From the NCBI GenBank assembly GCA_963969365.1, contig OZ017764.1:46057-110056 (forward strand): a stretch of 64,000 nucleotides of DNA. The letters are read 5' to 3'. The first letter of the stretch is position 1. Every line of letters starts with the position of its first letter. The translations under genes and the position numbers were made by a program. The DNA is from Asterochloris sp. CNOR1. Taxonomy: Eukaryota; Chlorophyta; Trebouxiophyceae; Trebouxiales; Trebouxiaceae. Below, piece after piece: positions 10,085 through 20,087 of this stretch. The notes under the pieces were generated by a model. That model saw nothing but the letters and a program-made list of their open reading frames with translations. It was not told the origin of the DNA and ran no database searches.

Positions 10085-12013
10085 ATGGGACAAAAAATTA
10101 ACCCTATCTCTTTAAGGTTGCAAAAGACCAATAGAAGATATGACTCCTCGTGGTACAGTAATTACCATTACGGTGAACTGTTTCTCTTTGATCTAAAGGT
10201 TAGAGATTATTTAGAACGAATCTTGAAACAGCTCAACTATCCAGAGGGCCGTGCTTTAATTAGTCATTTCTCCAAGGGTTCTAAAATAAATCTCTTTGCT
10301 TTTAATCCCACTTCCTCCCGCCAACAAAAATTGGGCGCTTTTGGTTTGAAAGGTGGTGTGCGACTTGGTGCGAAGGGTCACACCCTTACGCACAAGCAAG
10401 AACGCCAGCGAAAACTATCGCCTGTCCTTGCTAAAAGCTTTGAACACAGGAACGAGTTGAAAAGGCCGTTAAAAGCTTTGAGCAGCAAGAGCAAAGCACT
10501 TTCAATCGATCAAGAAGTCTTGTTAGTAAATCAAGTGACCCTTCGCACGGTCACGTGTTCTGAAAAAAAAAACAGTGACCGTGACCCTTCGCACGGTCAC
10601 TTGCTAGGCACAAGCTTTAAGCAAAACGCTAACAAGACTGGCAACAAATGGAATCCTTTTTTACCATACCTTGCGTTGTCTTGGTACGCGTGCGAAGCCA
10701 GAATCCCTTGGCTCGGGATTCTGGCTTCGCACGCGAAGCAGGACAAGTTTTCAATCTTCGATGAGAAAACTCATGGTGATCTTCTTCTACGTGCAAAGCA
10801 AGTCGCAAAGCAAGATGCATTGCTTGTGCCTAGCAAAGCACGTGGAGCCAAATTGAATGATTTGGGAAGAAAAACTTTTTTCTCTGTTAATGATTCCTTG
10901 TTTTTAAAACCTTATCTTTCGTGCGTAGCAAAGCAACAGGCACATAACACGGGTGACCCGTCAAGCACAAGCTTTAAGCAAGTGTTCAATGCGAGCAACT
11001 TGTTGCTATACTACGTGCGAAGCAATAAGCAAAGCAATAAGCAAAGCAAGACGAGCAAAGAAATTCCTTTTTGCTACGCATCAGGTACCAAGTGTGTTCC
11101 TTCTGACTGGCAACACAACGGTTCACACTTGGTACCTTTTTTTGCTTTAAAGGATACTTTGAACCCTTCTTACTTACTCAAAACAAAGAGATTGAGAGAC
11201 TCGTGTTTTGCTCTGCACATGCAACAAGAGAATTGTGCAAGCCTAACACAATGCTTTGCGACCGAAGGTAGTGTTGCTTCGCACACCCGTACGCACAAGC
11301 AACAAGTGGTTTCAAAAACACTCTCTCTTTGGTACCAAAGAGCCCAAGGTTCAACCCACCCTATTTTAGTATCCCTTGGTGCAGATAAGAAAACAATCCC
11401 TTTCTTGACTAAAGAAACTACCTTCGCGACCGAAAAGAGTAAAGCGGTTGCCAAAAGTAACCCTTACGTGACCGTGCGAAGGGTGACCAATAAGCAAAGC
11501 AAAACGTCCGAGCGAAGGGCGGAAAACAGATTGCTCGTACCACTAGCAACAAGTTGCTTCCCGTTAAGCACAAGCTTTAAGCAAAAGCAACAATCATTTT
11601 CTTGCCATAGGCACGAAAACTCTCTTTATAGATGTCACGTAGAAGGCGTGTTGGACCAACAGACAGGAAGCTCAGTGAAACTGGTACCTTTTCAAGTGTC
11701 TACAGAAAAGCAAAGTGCTTTGTTCTTGGCTCAAGAAGTGGTTTACTTTCTGGAGAAAAGAGTTTCTTTTCGAAAGATAAAAGACCAAATCTTAAAGGAA
11801 TTGAAAAACAGTAAAATCATTAAGGGAGTACGGATTACCTGTTCAGGGCGTGTGGGGGGTAAATCTAAGAAAGCACAAAAAGCTAAAACAGAAACGGTAA
11901 AACAAGGTCAAACCTCCTTGGGTGTTTTTTCCTCGAAAATTGATTTTGCACAAAAGAGTGCTTTAACCAGTTTTGGCCTTATTGGGGTTAAGGTTTGGAT
12001 TTGTTTTTACTAA
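10085..12013 (+). CDS. rps3: Ribosomal protein S3 (uS3m), expanded by repeat insertions
   Basis: A 642-residue frame; bacterial S3 is about 230. The N terminus (residues 1-87) has MGQKINPISLRL and the helical block typical of S3. The C terminus (about 518-642) carries the S3 C-terminal domain with IKGVRITCSGRVGG, a KSKKAQK stretch and the closing GLIGVKVWI. The roughly 430 residues between are largely translated repeats (DRDPSHGHL, SNLLLYYVRSN, FATEGSVASH) mixed with unique segments. Two CTTCGCAC hairpins (10535-10554, 10575-10600) and a perfect 20-bp stem hairpin (10688-10734) lie inside. S3 forms the mRNA entry site of the small subunit. The frame is intact throughout. Confidence 0.93.
   Translation: MGQKINPISLRLQKTNRRYDSSWYSNYHYGELFLFDLKVRDYLERILKQLNYPEGRALISHFSKGSKINLFAFNPTSSRQQKLGAFGLKGGVRLGAKGHTLTHKQERQRKLSPVLAKSFEHRNELKRPLKALSSKSKALSIDQEVLLVNQVTLRTVTCSEKKNSDRDPSHGHLLGTSFKQNANKTGNKWNPFLPYLALSWYACEARIPWLGILASHAKQDKFSIFDEKTHGDLLLRAKQVAKQDALLVPSKARGAKLNDLGRKTFFSVNDSLFLKPYLSCVAKQQAHNTGDPSSTSFKQVFNASNLLLYYVRSNKQSNKQSKTSKEIPFCYASGTKCVPSDWQHNGSHLVPFFALKDTLNPSYLLKTKRLRDSCFALHMQQENCASLTQCFATEGSVASHTRTHKQQVVSKTLSLWYQRAQGSTHPILVSLGADKKTIPFLTKETTFATEKSKAVAKSNPYVTVRRVTNKQSKTSERRAENRLLVPLATSCFPLSTSFKQKQQSFSCHRHENSLYRCHVEGVLDQQTGSSVKLVPFQVSTEKQSALFLAQEVVYFLEKRVSFRKIKDQILKELKNSKIIKGVRITCSGRVGGKSKKAQKAKTETVKQGQTSLGVFSSKIDFAQKSALTSFGLIGVKVWICFY
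10535..10600. repeat. Two GTGACC/CTTCGCAC hairpins inside rps3
   Basis: GTGACC-CTTCGCAC-GGTCAC at 10535-10554, and (GTGACC)2-CTTCGCAC-GGTCAC at 10575-10600. Both are translated in frame (VTLRTVTC and DRDPSHGH). Confidence 0.9.
10688..10734. repeat. Perfect 47-nt hairpin inside rps3
   Basis: GCGTGCGAAGCCAGAATCCC (10688-10707) is the exact reverse complement of the segment at 10715-10734, around a TTGGCTC loop. The outer part contains the common GTGCGAAG unit. The partial motif GGTACGCGTGCGAAGCCAGA also occurs in rps7 near 22358. Confidence 0.93.
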
Positions 12014-13174
12014 TTGCATTCCATTTGTAGCCTGTGCGAATTCTCTTGTTGCTTGTGTTGCTTGGCTTACAATAAGCAATAAGCAAAGGCAAATGGAGCA
12101 AGGACGTACTTTTTGGGCAAATTACAATTCACTTGTTGCTAGTTACGTGCAAAGCAATAAAGGGTACCAAGAAGCAACACGTGACCCAATTCTCTTGTTG
12201 CTAGTAGGATGCACGGTCACGCAATTGCTAGTGCTGCGCTGTGCTACTACCTTCGGTCGACCGTGACCGTGATGCTTCGCACGGTCACGGTCACCAATAA
12301 GCGTAGCAGGCAAGAAAAGCGCAATTGTGACCCAGAGCAAGAAGCAACACGCGCAAGAAAAAAGCAAAAAGCACAAGTAATGGCTTAAGCAACTTGTTGC
12401 TGATCTTGCTTTGCTGTGCGAGCGAAGCACGCAAAAAGGTAGAAGACCCTTCGCACCAAGTGTTCTGATTTACGAGCAGTAGTTAAAGCTTTACGTGACC
12501 GTGCTCTGCATCAACTTGTTACTAGTAGGATGCACGCAATCCCTAGCAACAAGTGAATTGTGCGTAGCAAGACGGGTGCTGTGCTTATTGCTTTGCGACC
12601 GAAGGTAGTATAGCAACAAGTTGCTTTACCATCACTAGCATTCGTGCAAAGCAATTCATTGGTTGCCCTTGTGCAAATTACTTGCGTGGTACGCTCGCAC
12701 AAGCAAGGGCAGCACTTGCTTTGCTCTGCACGCAAAGAACAAAAACACTTGGAAGATAGGAACGGGTCTGCTTTTGCGGCCTTGACACTTGTGTCCTTGC
12801 TTGTGTTTTTTTTACCAAACGGAAGCACGTGGTACGGGTCAAGTAAACCTTCTCCCTACTAGCAACAAGAGAATTTACCAATTTCTAGTGTTGCTTCGCA
12901 TGCAACCACTACGTGACCGTGACCGTGCGAAGGGTCACGGTCAACAAGGATATTTTGCTCTGCTTATTGCTTCGCTGTGCTACCTTCGGTTAGAAGGGCG
13001 CAAGAAGTACGTATAGCAACAAGAGAATTCGCACTACTCTCTTCTTGCGTGGTACGCTTATTGTAAGCCAAGCAACACTACCTGCGGTCAGCACAGCGAA
13101 GCAAGTCGCGAAGCAATCCCTTTGCACCCGTAGCAACAAGTTGCTCGTCAAAAACTAAACCACTTCAAGTTTTC
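12014..13174. repeat. Repeat spacer between rps3 and nad2
   Basis: No gene. It holds a nested unit at about 12180-12222 (GTGACCCAATTCTC ... GGATGCACGGTCAC), an imperfect hairpin at about 12259-12295 (GATGCTTCGCAC loop) and another at about 12912-12941. Confidence 0.8.
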
Positions 13175-14893
13175 ATGTTACAAGATTCAATTAACAAACC
13201 ACTTCTTACTCAGGTGTACGAGTTACCTATTTTGATAAAAAACAATTTCTCCCATTTTTCATTCAATTCTTTGATTTTTGAAAATGATATAAAAGGCGTT
13301 TTTCCAGAGGTTTTCTTGGTGAGTGTTACCTTACTCCTTCTTATGTATGGAGTAGTCCTCACAACCTCAAAAAGTCAAAAGTACCCCCTTTTAGTTGGCA
13401 ATGTGAGTGGATTAAGCCTTCTTTCCCTTTTCTTTGTTTTGCTTTTACTGGCTAACAATCCCCTAAAACACGGGTTTCTGTTTTACAACACCCTTTTCTT
13501 GGATTCATCCACTTTTTTCGCTAAATGGCTAGTGGTTTGTGGCACCTTTTTTAGCCTTTTAATTGCTCTAGATTACATAAAATTAGAAGGGTTAAACAGC
13601 TTTGAGTTTGTGATATTGTACTTGCTTTCACTGTCAAGTATGATGTTTTTGATTTCTTCTGCAGACTTTCTTTCAATGTACCTAGGAATAGAATTCCAAA
13701 GTTTGTGTTTTTATGTGATCGCCGCTTTAAAAAGAGACTCTGAATTTTCTACGGAAGCGGGTTTGAAATACTTTATTCTAGGAGCCTTTTCCTCTGGCCT
13801 TCTTCTTTTCGGTATATCCCTTATCTATGGATTTACTGGAACTACTTCTTTTACGGAGTGTAGCAAGTTGTTTGCTTGCGGTGGCTCTGCCTCTGAATTC
13901 TTTTCCTTCAGGGGATGCCAACTAGGTATGATCTTCATTATAGTAGGCTTTCTGTTTAAGTTAACCGCCTTCCCTTTTCACATGTGGGCGCCTGATGTTT
14001 ACGAGGGAGCCCCTACTCCTGTAACAGCCTTTTTCTCAATAGCGCCGAAAGTCTCTGTGTTGGCAATCTTTGTGCGTTTGTTTTTAGAAGGTTTTTATGA
14101 TTTCTTTCTATCCTGGCAGAAAATTCTTATCTTCTCGAGTATAGGGTCTATGATCTTAGGAGCGCTTGCCGCTATGTCTCAAAACAAGATTAAAAGACTT
14201 TTAGCTTATAGCTCTATTGGACACGTAGGTTACATGCTTGTAGGTCTTTGCTGTGGAACGGTGGAAGGTATCCAAGCCCTTCTGATCTATCTTGTAATCT
14301 ATTTAGTAATCACAGTCAACATTTTTGCGATTATTTTGTTACCTGTGAAAAGAGTGGCAACCCTTGGAAACTCTTCTTATTCCTTAACGCACAACCCAAG
14401 CAAAGGTGTTGCTTCAAATAGAGTTGCTTTGCACCACAAGCAACCTGTTGGAACTTCGGTCGAAGCAGAAACAAAAAGCCCTATCTTGTCGGAGAAGGGA
14501 CGTCTCAAATATACTACTGATTTGGCTCTAATGGCCAAGACAAACCCGTTAGTGGCTTTCAACCTCACTCTTACAATGTTTTCAATTGCAGGAATACCAC
14601 CACTTGCAGGATTTTACAGTAAGGCTTATCTTTTTTTCGCAGCGATGAGCAGTGGACAATTCCTATTAGCTGTTGTGGGTGTTGTAACAAGTGTAATAAG
14701 CTGTTTTTACTACATAAGGTTAGTGAAAATCATGTATTTTGAAACACCCCGAAATTGGCTATCCTTTAAAAGGGTACCTAAAGAGATAGGAATCACCTTA
14801 GGAAGTTGCTTGTTTTTTCTGCTCTTCTTTATTCTTTATCCATCGCCGCTATATTTGCTTACTCACAAGGTAGCTCTTGTCTTGTCTTTTTAA
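13175..14893 (+). CDS. nad2: NADH dehydrogenase subunit 2 (complex I)
   Basis: A 572-residue multi-spanning inner-membrane protein of the antiporter-like family in the proton-pumping arm of complex I. Family features include LKYFILGAFSSGLLLFG, FHMWAPDVYEGAPTPVTAF, LLAYSSIGHVGYMLVG and FSIAGIPPLAGFYSK. An insertion of about 40 residues (about 399-440) follows ILLPVKR and contains VALHHKQ and TSVEAET, which look like repeat-derived sequence. This is the only clear intrusion into a respiratory gene in the window. The insertion lies in a loop between transmembrane segments. The start at 13175 is the first ATG after a repeat tract. Confidence 0.96.
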   Translation: MLQDSINKPLLTQVYELPILIKNNFSHFSFNSLIFENDIKGVFPEVFLVSVTLLLLMYGVVLTTSKSQKYPLLVGNVSGLSLLSLFFVLLLLANNPLKHGFLFYNTLFLDSSTFFAKWLVVCGTFFSLLIALDYIKLEGLNSFEFVILYLLSLSSMMFLISSADFLSMYLGIEFQSLCFYVIAALKRDSEFSTEAGLKYFILGAFSSGLLLFGISLIYGFTGTTSFTECSKLFACGGSASEFFSFRGCQLGMIFIIVGFLFKLTAFPFHMWAPDVYEGAPTPVTAFFSIAPKVSVLAIFVRLFLEGFYDFFLSWQKILIFSSIGSMILGALAAMSQNKIKRLLAYSSIGHVGYMLVGLCCGTVEGIQALLIYLVIYLVITVNIFAIILLPVKRVATLGNSSYSLTHNPSKGVASNRVALHHKQPVGTSVEAETKSPILSEKGRLKYTTDLALMAKTNPLVAFNLTLTMFSIAGIPPLAGFYSKAYLFFAAMSSGQFLLAVVGVVTSVISCFYYIRLVKIMYFETPRNWLSFKRVPKEIGITLGSCLFFLLFFILYPSPLYLLTHKVALVLSF

Positions 14894-15849
14894 GGTGAAG
14901 CAAGTAAACCTTCTCCCTACTAGCAACAAGTTGCATCCTACGGACCCAATTGCTAGTGTTGCTTTGCATGCAAAGGAATTGCTTTGCTGTGCTACCTTCG
15001 GTTAGAAGCACGCAAGAAGAGAGTAAAGTCTTATAATGTAAACCTTTTTGTAGCAATTGTGTGCATCCTGACCGTGCGAAGGGTCACAGGACGCAACACG
15101 TGTAATATACTTGTAGTGCTGTGCGAAAAAAGCACGCAATTGCTTCGCACGCGCAACAAGCACAAGCAACTTGTCGCTAGCGTTGCGTCCGTAGGATGCA
15201 CAAGAGCAAGAAGAAAGGACATTACGCATCACGCGCGAGTAAATCACAACACTTGGTGACCCGTAGCACAGCACAAGCTTTCCTGTGCTTTGTGATGGTG
15301 AAGCAACTTGTTGCTAGTAGCACAGCACAACCTTCAAGCAAGTGCGGACCAAGTAGGGTCAATGCTTCGCACGTGATGCAGAGCAAGAAGGGTCACGTAA
15401 AACAAAGGACAGGACGGGACAAAACACACGTCTTACTATAGGCTTGTGTGACCCGTAGCAAGAAGCAACACTTGCTTTGTGAGCAAAGGCAAAAAACAGT
15501 TGCTTGCCTTCTTTGCCCCCTTTTTCCGCCCTTTTTTCGCACAGCACTACAAGCAGACGAAAAAAGCGACCCTACGCACCCGTCCGTAGGATACAATTGC
15601 TTTGCACTTGCTACGCACAACCTTTGCTAAAAGATTTTCGTGACCCGTGACCGTGCGAAGGATCACGGTCACGCAAGACTTGTGTGCGAATTCTCTTGTT
15701 GCTGATCTTGCTTTGCGACCCAAGGTAGAAGTGACGGTGATGGTGCGAAGGGTCACGGTCACCAATAAGCGTAGCAAGACGCAACACGTTGCTTCGCACA
15801 CAAGTTGCTTATATTAGGTAACCAAATAACACACAAATAAAAAACTCTT
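14894..15849. repeat. Repeat spacer between nad2 and rpl16
   Basis: No gene. It contains a TCCTGACC-GTGCGAAG-GGTCACAGGA palindrome at about 15065-15091 and GTGACC hairpins at about 15646-15673 and 15733-15761. About 35 nt of unique AT-rich sequence precede rpl16. Confidence 0.8.
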
Positions 15850-16257
15850 ATGTTAACGCCTAAAAGATCAAAATATCGTAAACAGCAAAAAGGTAGATGT
15901 ACGGGTATCAAAGAAAATACTAGCACCTTACAGTTTGGGCGGTATGGTTTAAGGTCTTTAGAACCAGGACGGATCAGTGCAAGAGTGATAGAAGCTGTCC
16001 GCCGAGTAATGACCCGAAAATTCAAACGGACAGGGCAAATCTGGATAAGAGTATTCCCAGATCATCCGGTTACCGCAAAACCAGCAGAAGTGAGAATGGG
16101 AAAAGGAAAAGGTAGCGTTTCCTATTGGGCCTGTAAAGTACAATCTGGCCAGATACTCTATGAGATGGATGGGGTTTCCCTACAGACAGCGAGAAAGGGT
16201 TTTGCTTTAGCTTACCATAAACTACCAATTAAAACCGCTTTTACCTACCAAGAATAG
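15850..16257 (+). CDS. rpl16: Ribosomal protein L16 (uL16m)
   Basis: 135 residues, the normal family length (about 135-140). L16 binds the large subunit near the A-site tRNA elbow. Diagnostic stretches are [16 protein letters not shown] at the N terminus, [16 protein letters not shown] (about 37-52), [20 protein letters not shown] (about 61-80) and [12 protein letters not shown] (about 81-92). There is no repeat-derived insertion, in contrast to most other ribosomal-protein genes here. Confidence 0.97.
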   Translation: MLTPKRSKYRKQQKGRCTGIKENTSTLQFGRYGLRSLEPGRISARVIEAVRRVMTRKFKRTGQIWIRVFPDHPVTAKPAEVRMGKGKGSVSYWACKVQSGQILYEMDGVSLQTARKGFALAYHKLPIKTAFTYQE

Positions 16258-16418
16258 CAAAACAAAGCAAACGGCTTTTAAAAGCAACGTCTTGCTTCTT
16301 GCTCTTTCCGCCCTTCGCTTTTGGGAACCTTTATTGCTTTGCACTTGCTCTTTGCCTGTGGCACGACCTTGCTTCGCACGTAACTAGCAACAAGTTCCTT
16401 AACCATCACCTGATTTTT

Positions 16419-18638
16419 ATGAAAAGAAAACCATTAAACAAATCACGTTTCACTTACCTTAAACAGAACACACCACTTAATGTGGTTCCCGAAAAAAAAC
16501 TAAAAAAAGCCGATTTGGCTGGTTTGATCGAGAACAGGGGAAAATCACGCTTTAGAACAAAGAAATTGAGAGAGAGAGTAGAAACTTTAATAAGGTCAGA
16601 CCTTGTGTTTAAGAACAAAACAAACGCTAGCAACAAAAGAATTGTACCATCACCCCTTACTTTGGTACGCACAACGTTCGTTCCACAGGCAAGAAACACT
16701 CTCAAAGCAAAATATCCTTTCCATCTCAATATGAACGCAAAACGTACCGTGCACTTGCTTGTGGTACTACCTTCGGTCGACCGTGACCGTGACCGTGCGA
16801 AGGGTCACGGTCACGGTCACGTAGTCAAGCAAGTAGGTAGCACAAGCGCAGCAAGTGTTGGTGTTGGTGTTGGTGTTGGTGTTGCTTCGCACCAACACCA
16901 ACACCAACACCAACAAGCTTCTTGCTCTGGGTCTTCTACTACTACGTGCGAAGCAATAAGCAAAGCAATAAGCGAAGCAATAAGCAAAGCACAAAGCAAT
17001 TGCGTGCCTAGCAAAGCACACGAACAAAAGAAAATGGTAGAAAAAGATGAGATTGGTACCAAATACATTGTCAAAAGAACAGTATTAGGTTCAACAAGGA
17101 TGTTTTCTAATACAAGGTTTAAAGTTCATTCCCAGGATTTAAAACAACTTATTGAGGGAAGAGGGAGAAAGGTTTCCCCATATAAAGCTTGTCTTTTAGA
17201 GCGTAAAAAGTTGAGTTTGATTTACGGGAATTTAGGGTGGAGAGAGCTAAGAAAGTGTGTACTACAGAGTAAACACAAAAAAGGAGTAGCTTCCCCAAAA
17301 AGTGGGAATAAGAAAACAAGACCACAAACAAGCTCTCTTCCAGAGAATTTGATTACACTGTTAGAAAGCAGGCTGGACGTGGTTCTTTATCGTTGTCGTT
17401 TTTTCCCTTCTTTTTCTAGTTGCAAACAGGCAATTAACCATGGCAAGATTTTTGTAAACCACAGACAGGTAAGAATTGCGGGTCATCTTTTAAAGGGCGG
17501 AGATCTCATACAAGTAAACCCCCAATCTAAACAATCCTTACTTGTGGTACTACCTTCGGTCGACCGTGACCGTGATGCTTCGCACGGTCACGCGAGTAAA
17601 TCAGAACACAAGCAATTCCAAAGGAATGCTACTAAAACATTTGTTCCTTGTCCTGGCTCTGCACGCAAAGAACAGGAACACGTGGTTTCTAAGAAAGCAA
17701 ATTATCTGCTTGCTCTTGAAAATGAAAAGCAAAAAACTCTTTTGTATTTTCAAAACAAGATAAAATCGAGACCCTTTTCCCCTTTTCTTCCGTCTGCTTT
17801 GTTGACAAGATTTGACCCGTTACACCACTTTCCTTGGAATACAAAGCAAAAACCCAACCAGTTAAACAATACTACGTGCAAAGCAATAAGCAAAGCAATT
17901 GCTTTGCACAACAAACAAGATTATGGTTCTTGTTTTTTGCGCCCTTCTTGCCTTGGCACAGCAGTACCAGCAAGTGACCCGTTAAGCACAACCTTTAACC
18001 GTACCACTTCGTGCAAAGCACGATCACCACTTTCTCTAAATCTAGAGAATCGAGCAAACAGCTTGTTTAGAGATCTAAAGGAAAGAAAAAGGATCTTGCG
18101 TACCCTTTCCTCTAGGTCTAATGAAAGATTAGACGGTGATGGTAAAAGCTTTGATCACGTGACCCATACCACAGGCAGGTTAATAAAACCTTTACGTAAT
18201 AGAGATAACCCTTTTCTTTTCCTACGTCCTCAATCAAAAAGCGGGGTGATGCGTAGCAATCCCTTGGCTCGCACTAACAACAAGGGAATTGCTGGTAGTG
18301 GTACAGGCAAAGAACACAACACTTTGTCGACCGTAGGTACCGCGCGCGCAGCAACCGGTTTAAGGGGTCTTATGCTGTGCCAAGGCAAAAAGCACGAAAG
18401 TAAATCAGAACATGTTTTGCGTGCTACTACTACGTGCGAAGCAAGTCGCGAAGCAATAAGCAAAGCAATAAAGCAAAGCACAGGGTTGAAAAAATTGTTT
18501 CCTCCTTTTTACAGGGCTGTAAAACCTTTAAACCTGGAAGTATCGTATCAAACCTTAACGGCTATCTTTCTTTTTCCACCTCAAAAAATATATTTCCCGG
18601 CTCATATAGACTTGGAAATGATAGGCAAGTCAATCTAA
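16419..18638 (+). CDS. rps4: Ribosomal protein S4 (uS4m), expanded by repeat insertions
   Basis: 739 residues from the ATG at 16419; the open frame extends upstream to 16299 but that part is repeat-derived. Bacterial S4 is about 205 residues and nucleates small-subunit assembly. Recognisable blocks are the N-terminal basic region (1-80), ERKKLSLIYGN (about 260-270), NLITLLESRLDVVLYR (about 309-324) and the S4 RNA-binding domain to GDLIQV (about 365). The C-terminal block ends SYQTLTAIFLFPP...IDLEMIGKSI. Two major repeat-rich insertions occur: about 105-205, with VDRDRDRAKGHGHGH and (VG)n/(HQ)n tracts, and about 370-690. The S4 domain itself is uninterrupted. Confidence 0.93.
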   Translation: MKRKPLNKSRFTYLKQNTPLNVVPEKKLKKADLAGLIENRGKSRFRTKKLRERVETLIRSDLVFKNKTNASNKRIVPSPLTLVRTTFVPQARNTLKAKYPFHLNMNAKRTVHLLVVLPSVDRDRDRAKGHGHGHVVKQVGSTSAASVGVGVGVGVASHQHQHQHQQASCSGSSTTTCEAISKAISEAISKAQSNCVPSKAHEQKKMVEKDEIGTKYIVKRTVLGSTRMFSNTRFKVHSQDLKQLIEGRGRKVSPYKACLLERKKLSLIYGNLGWRELRKCVLQSKHKKGVASPKSGNKKTRPQTSSLPENLITLLESRLDVVLYRCRFFPSFSSCKQAINHGKIFVNHRQVRIAGHLLKGGDLIQVNPQSKQSLLVVLPSVDRDRDASHGHASKSEHKQFQRNATKTFVPCPGSARKEQEHVVSKKANYLLALENEKQKTLLYFQNKIKSRPFSPFLPSALLTRFDPLHHFPWNTKQKPNQLNNTTCKAISKAIALHNKQDYGSCFLRPSCLGTAVPASDPLSTTFNRTTSCKARSPLSLNLENRANSLFRDLKERKRILRTLSSRSNERLDGDGKSFDHVTHTTGRLIKPLRNRDNPFLFLRPQSKSGVMRSNPLARTNNKGIAGSGTGKEHNTLSTVGTARAATGLRGLMLCQGKKHESKSEHVLRATTTCEASREAISKAIKQSTGLKKLFPPFYRAVKPLNLEVSYQTLTAIFLFPPQKIYFPAHIDLEMIGKSI
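16783..16820. repeat. GTGACC-arm hairpin inside rps4
   Basis: GTGACCGTGACC, loop GTGCGAAG, then (GGTCAC)3. Translated in frame. Confidence 0.9.
16855..16914. repeat. Hexanucleotide-arm hairpin (GTGTTG)5 inside rps4
   Basis: (GTGTTG)5, loop CTTCGCAC, then three CAACAC units plus CAAC. The arms are complementary. In the rps4 frame they read as alternating V-G and H-Q. It has the same architecture and loop as the GTGACC family but a different hexamer. Confidence 0.93.
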
Positions 18639-19175
18639 TTGGATAAAAAGCTTTTCACTTAATGTTGATCTTGTTTTGCACACCCTTGTGCCTACCATCA
18701 CGTGGTACGTCTTGCTTTGCGTGACCGTGACCCGTCCTGTGCTGCGCTACTACCTTCGGTCGCAAAGCAATAAGCAGAGCAAAGGATGCACGGTCACCAA
18801 TAAGCGTAGCAAACAAATTGCTACTACCTTTTTCCGCCCTTCGCTTATTGTAAGCCAAGCAACACTACCTGCGGTCAGCACAGCAAAGCAAGTGCGTGCA
18901 TCCTACTAGCAACAAGAGAATTGGGTCGACTTGCTTCGCACGTAGTAAAGCAATTGCTTGTGAAGCAATAAGTTGCTTCGCACGAATGCTAGTGCTGCCC
19001 TTGCTTGTGCTGTGCTACCTTCGGTTAGAAGGGCGCAAGTAGGGCGCAAGTAGTTTGCACAAGGGCGCAATTGTGACCCATCCTGACCGTGCGAAGGGTC
19101 ACAGGACGCAAGAAGCAACACGCGAAAGAAAGGCGCAATTGCAACCATTGAAACATATCTTTTTTTGTATTTTGT
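18639..19175. repeat. Repeat spacer between rps4 and rps12
   Basis: No gene. A nested composite lies at about 18721-18799 (GACCGTGACCCGTCCTGTG ... GGATGCACGGTCAC). A TCCTGACC-GTGCGAAG-GGTCACAGGA palindrome lies at about 19079-19105. The last 35 nt before rps12 are unique. Confidence 0.8.
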
Positions 19176-19556
19176 ATGCCCACTTTAAACCAGCTTGTAA
19201 GAGAAAAAAACTCCAGAATACCAAAAAAGAAACAGGTAAAGAAGCCAGCCTTGAAGGGCTCACCGCAGAAACAAGGGGTCTGTCTCCGAGTTTACACTAG
19301 AAATCCCAAAAAACCTAATTCCGCAGTTAGAAAAGTGGCTAAAATTAGACTCAAGAACAGGGCTTTGATTATAGCTTCTATCCCCGGAGAAGGACACAAC
19401 CTACTAGAGCACTCTATTGTTTTAGTTCGAGGCGGTCGAGTAAAAGACTTGCCTGGCGTCAAATACCGTGTAATTCGTGGTGTTCTTGATACACAAGGAG
19501 TGGTTAAGCGCAAACAGGGAAGGTCGAAATACGGTACTAAGAAAAGAAGGGTTTAG
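19176..19556 (+). CDS. rps12: Ribosomal protein S12 (uS12m)
   Basis: 126 residues, the normal family length. S12 lies at the decoding centre. The N terminus MPTLNQLVR, the [16 protein letters not shown] motif (about 44-59) and [19 protein letters not shown] (about 87-105), which carries the PGVRYH-like loop, are diagnostic. There are no insertions, consistent with its position at the functional core. It is separated from rps7 by about 530 nt of mostly repeats, whereas these genes are adjacent in the bacterial str operon. Confidence 0.97.
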   Translation: MPTLNQLVREKNSRIPKKKQVKKPALKGSPQKQGVCLRVYTRNPKKPNSAVRKVAKIRLKNRALIIASIPGEGHNLLEHSIVLVRGGRVKDLPGVKYRVIRGVLDTQGVVKRKQGRSKYGTKKRRV

Positions 19557-20087
19557 ATTAACGTGGTGCTGTGCTGACCGCAGGTAGTGTTGCTTGGCTT
19601 ACAATAAGCGAAGGGCGGAATTGCTTCGCACGCGGAAGAAGAACGGAAGAAGGGCGCATTGCTTGTGCGTGTTGCTTCGCATGCAATAAAAGCAAGTAGG
19701 TAGCACGTGACCGTGACCCTTCGCACGGTCACGGTCACGTGTTCTGAAAAAAAATACCAGCAAGTGTTTTGCGCCCATCCTGACCGTGCGAAGGGTCACA
19801 GGACGCAACAGGTCAATGCTGAAAGCTTGCCCTTCCTACTAGCAACAAGAGAATTGGGTCACTTAGGCAAGTTTTGCCGTGAGCGCTCATAGCGCCCCAC
19901 CTGTAAGGTTTAGTTCTTTAGGTTGTACCCTTAAATCGAAAGTAATTAATCAATTCGTTTGCTACGCACGTGCGAAGCAAGTCCTGTGCTGCGCTACGTG
20001 CAAAGCAATAAGCGTAGCAAAGGATGCAGTTGCGTGCGAAGAATCATTAGCAACAAGTTGCTTCAGCAAGGCCACCAAAAAACAAAG
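19557..20087. repeat. Repeat spacer between rps12 and rps7
   Basis: No gene. Hairpins lie at about 19710-19737 and 19778-19804, and part of the nested composite at about 19981-20028. A unique segment at about 19865-19960 contains the palindrome GAGCGCTC and CGCCCCACCTGTAAGG; I see no tRNA or ribozyme fold in it. Confidence 0.7.

Noticed and set aside
19865-19960. Possible tRNA or small RNA in the unique segment before rps7
   Set aside because: No T-arm, acceptor pairing or known ribozyme core could be assembled; only a short GAGCGCTC palindrome.
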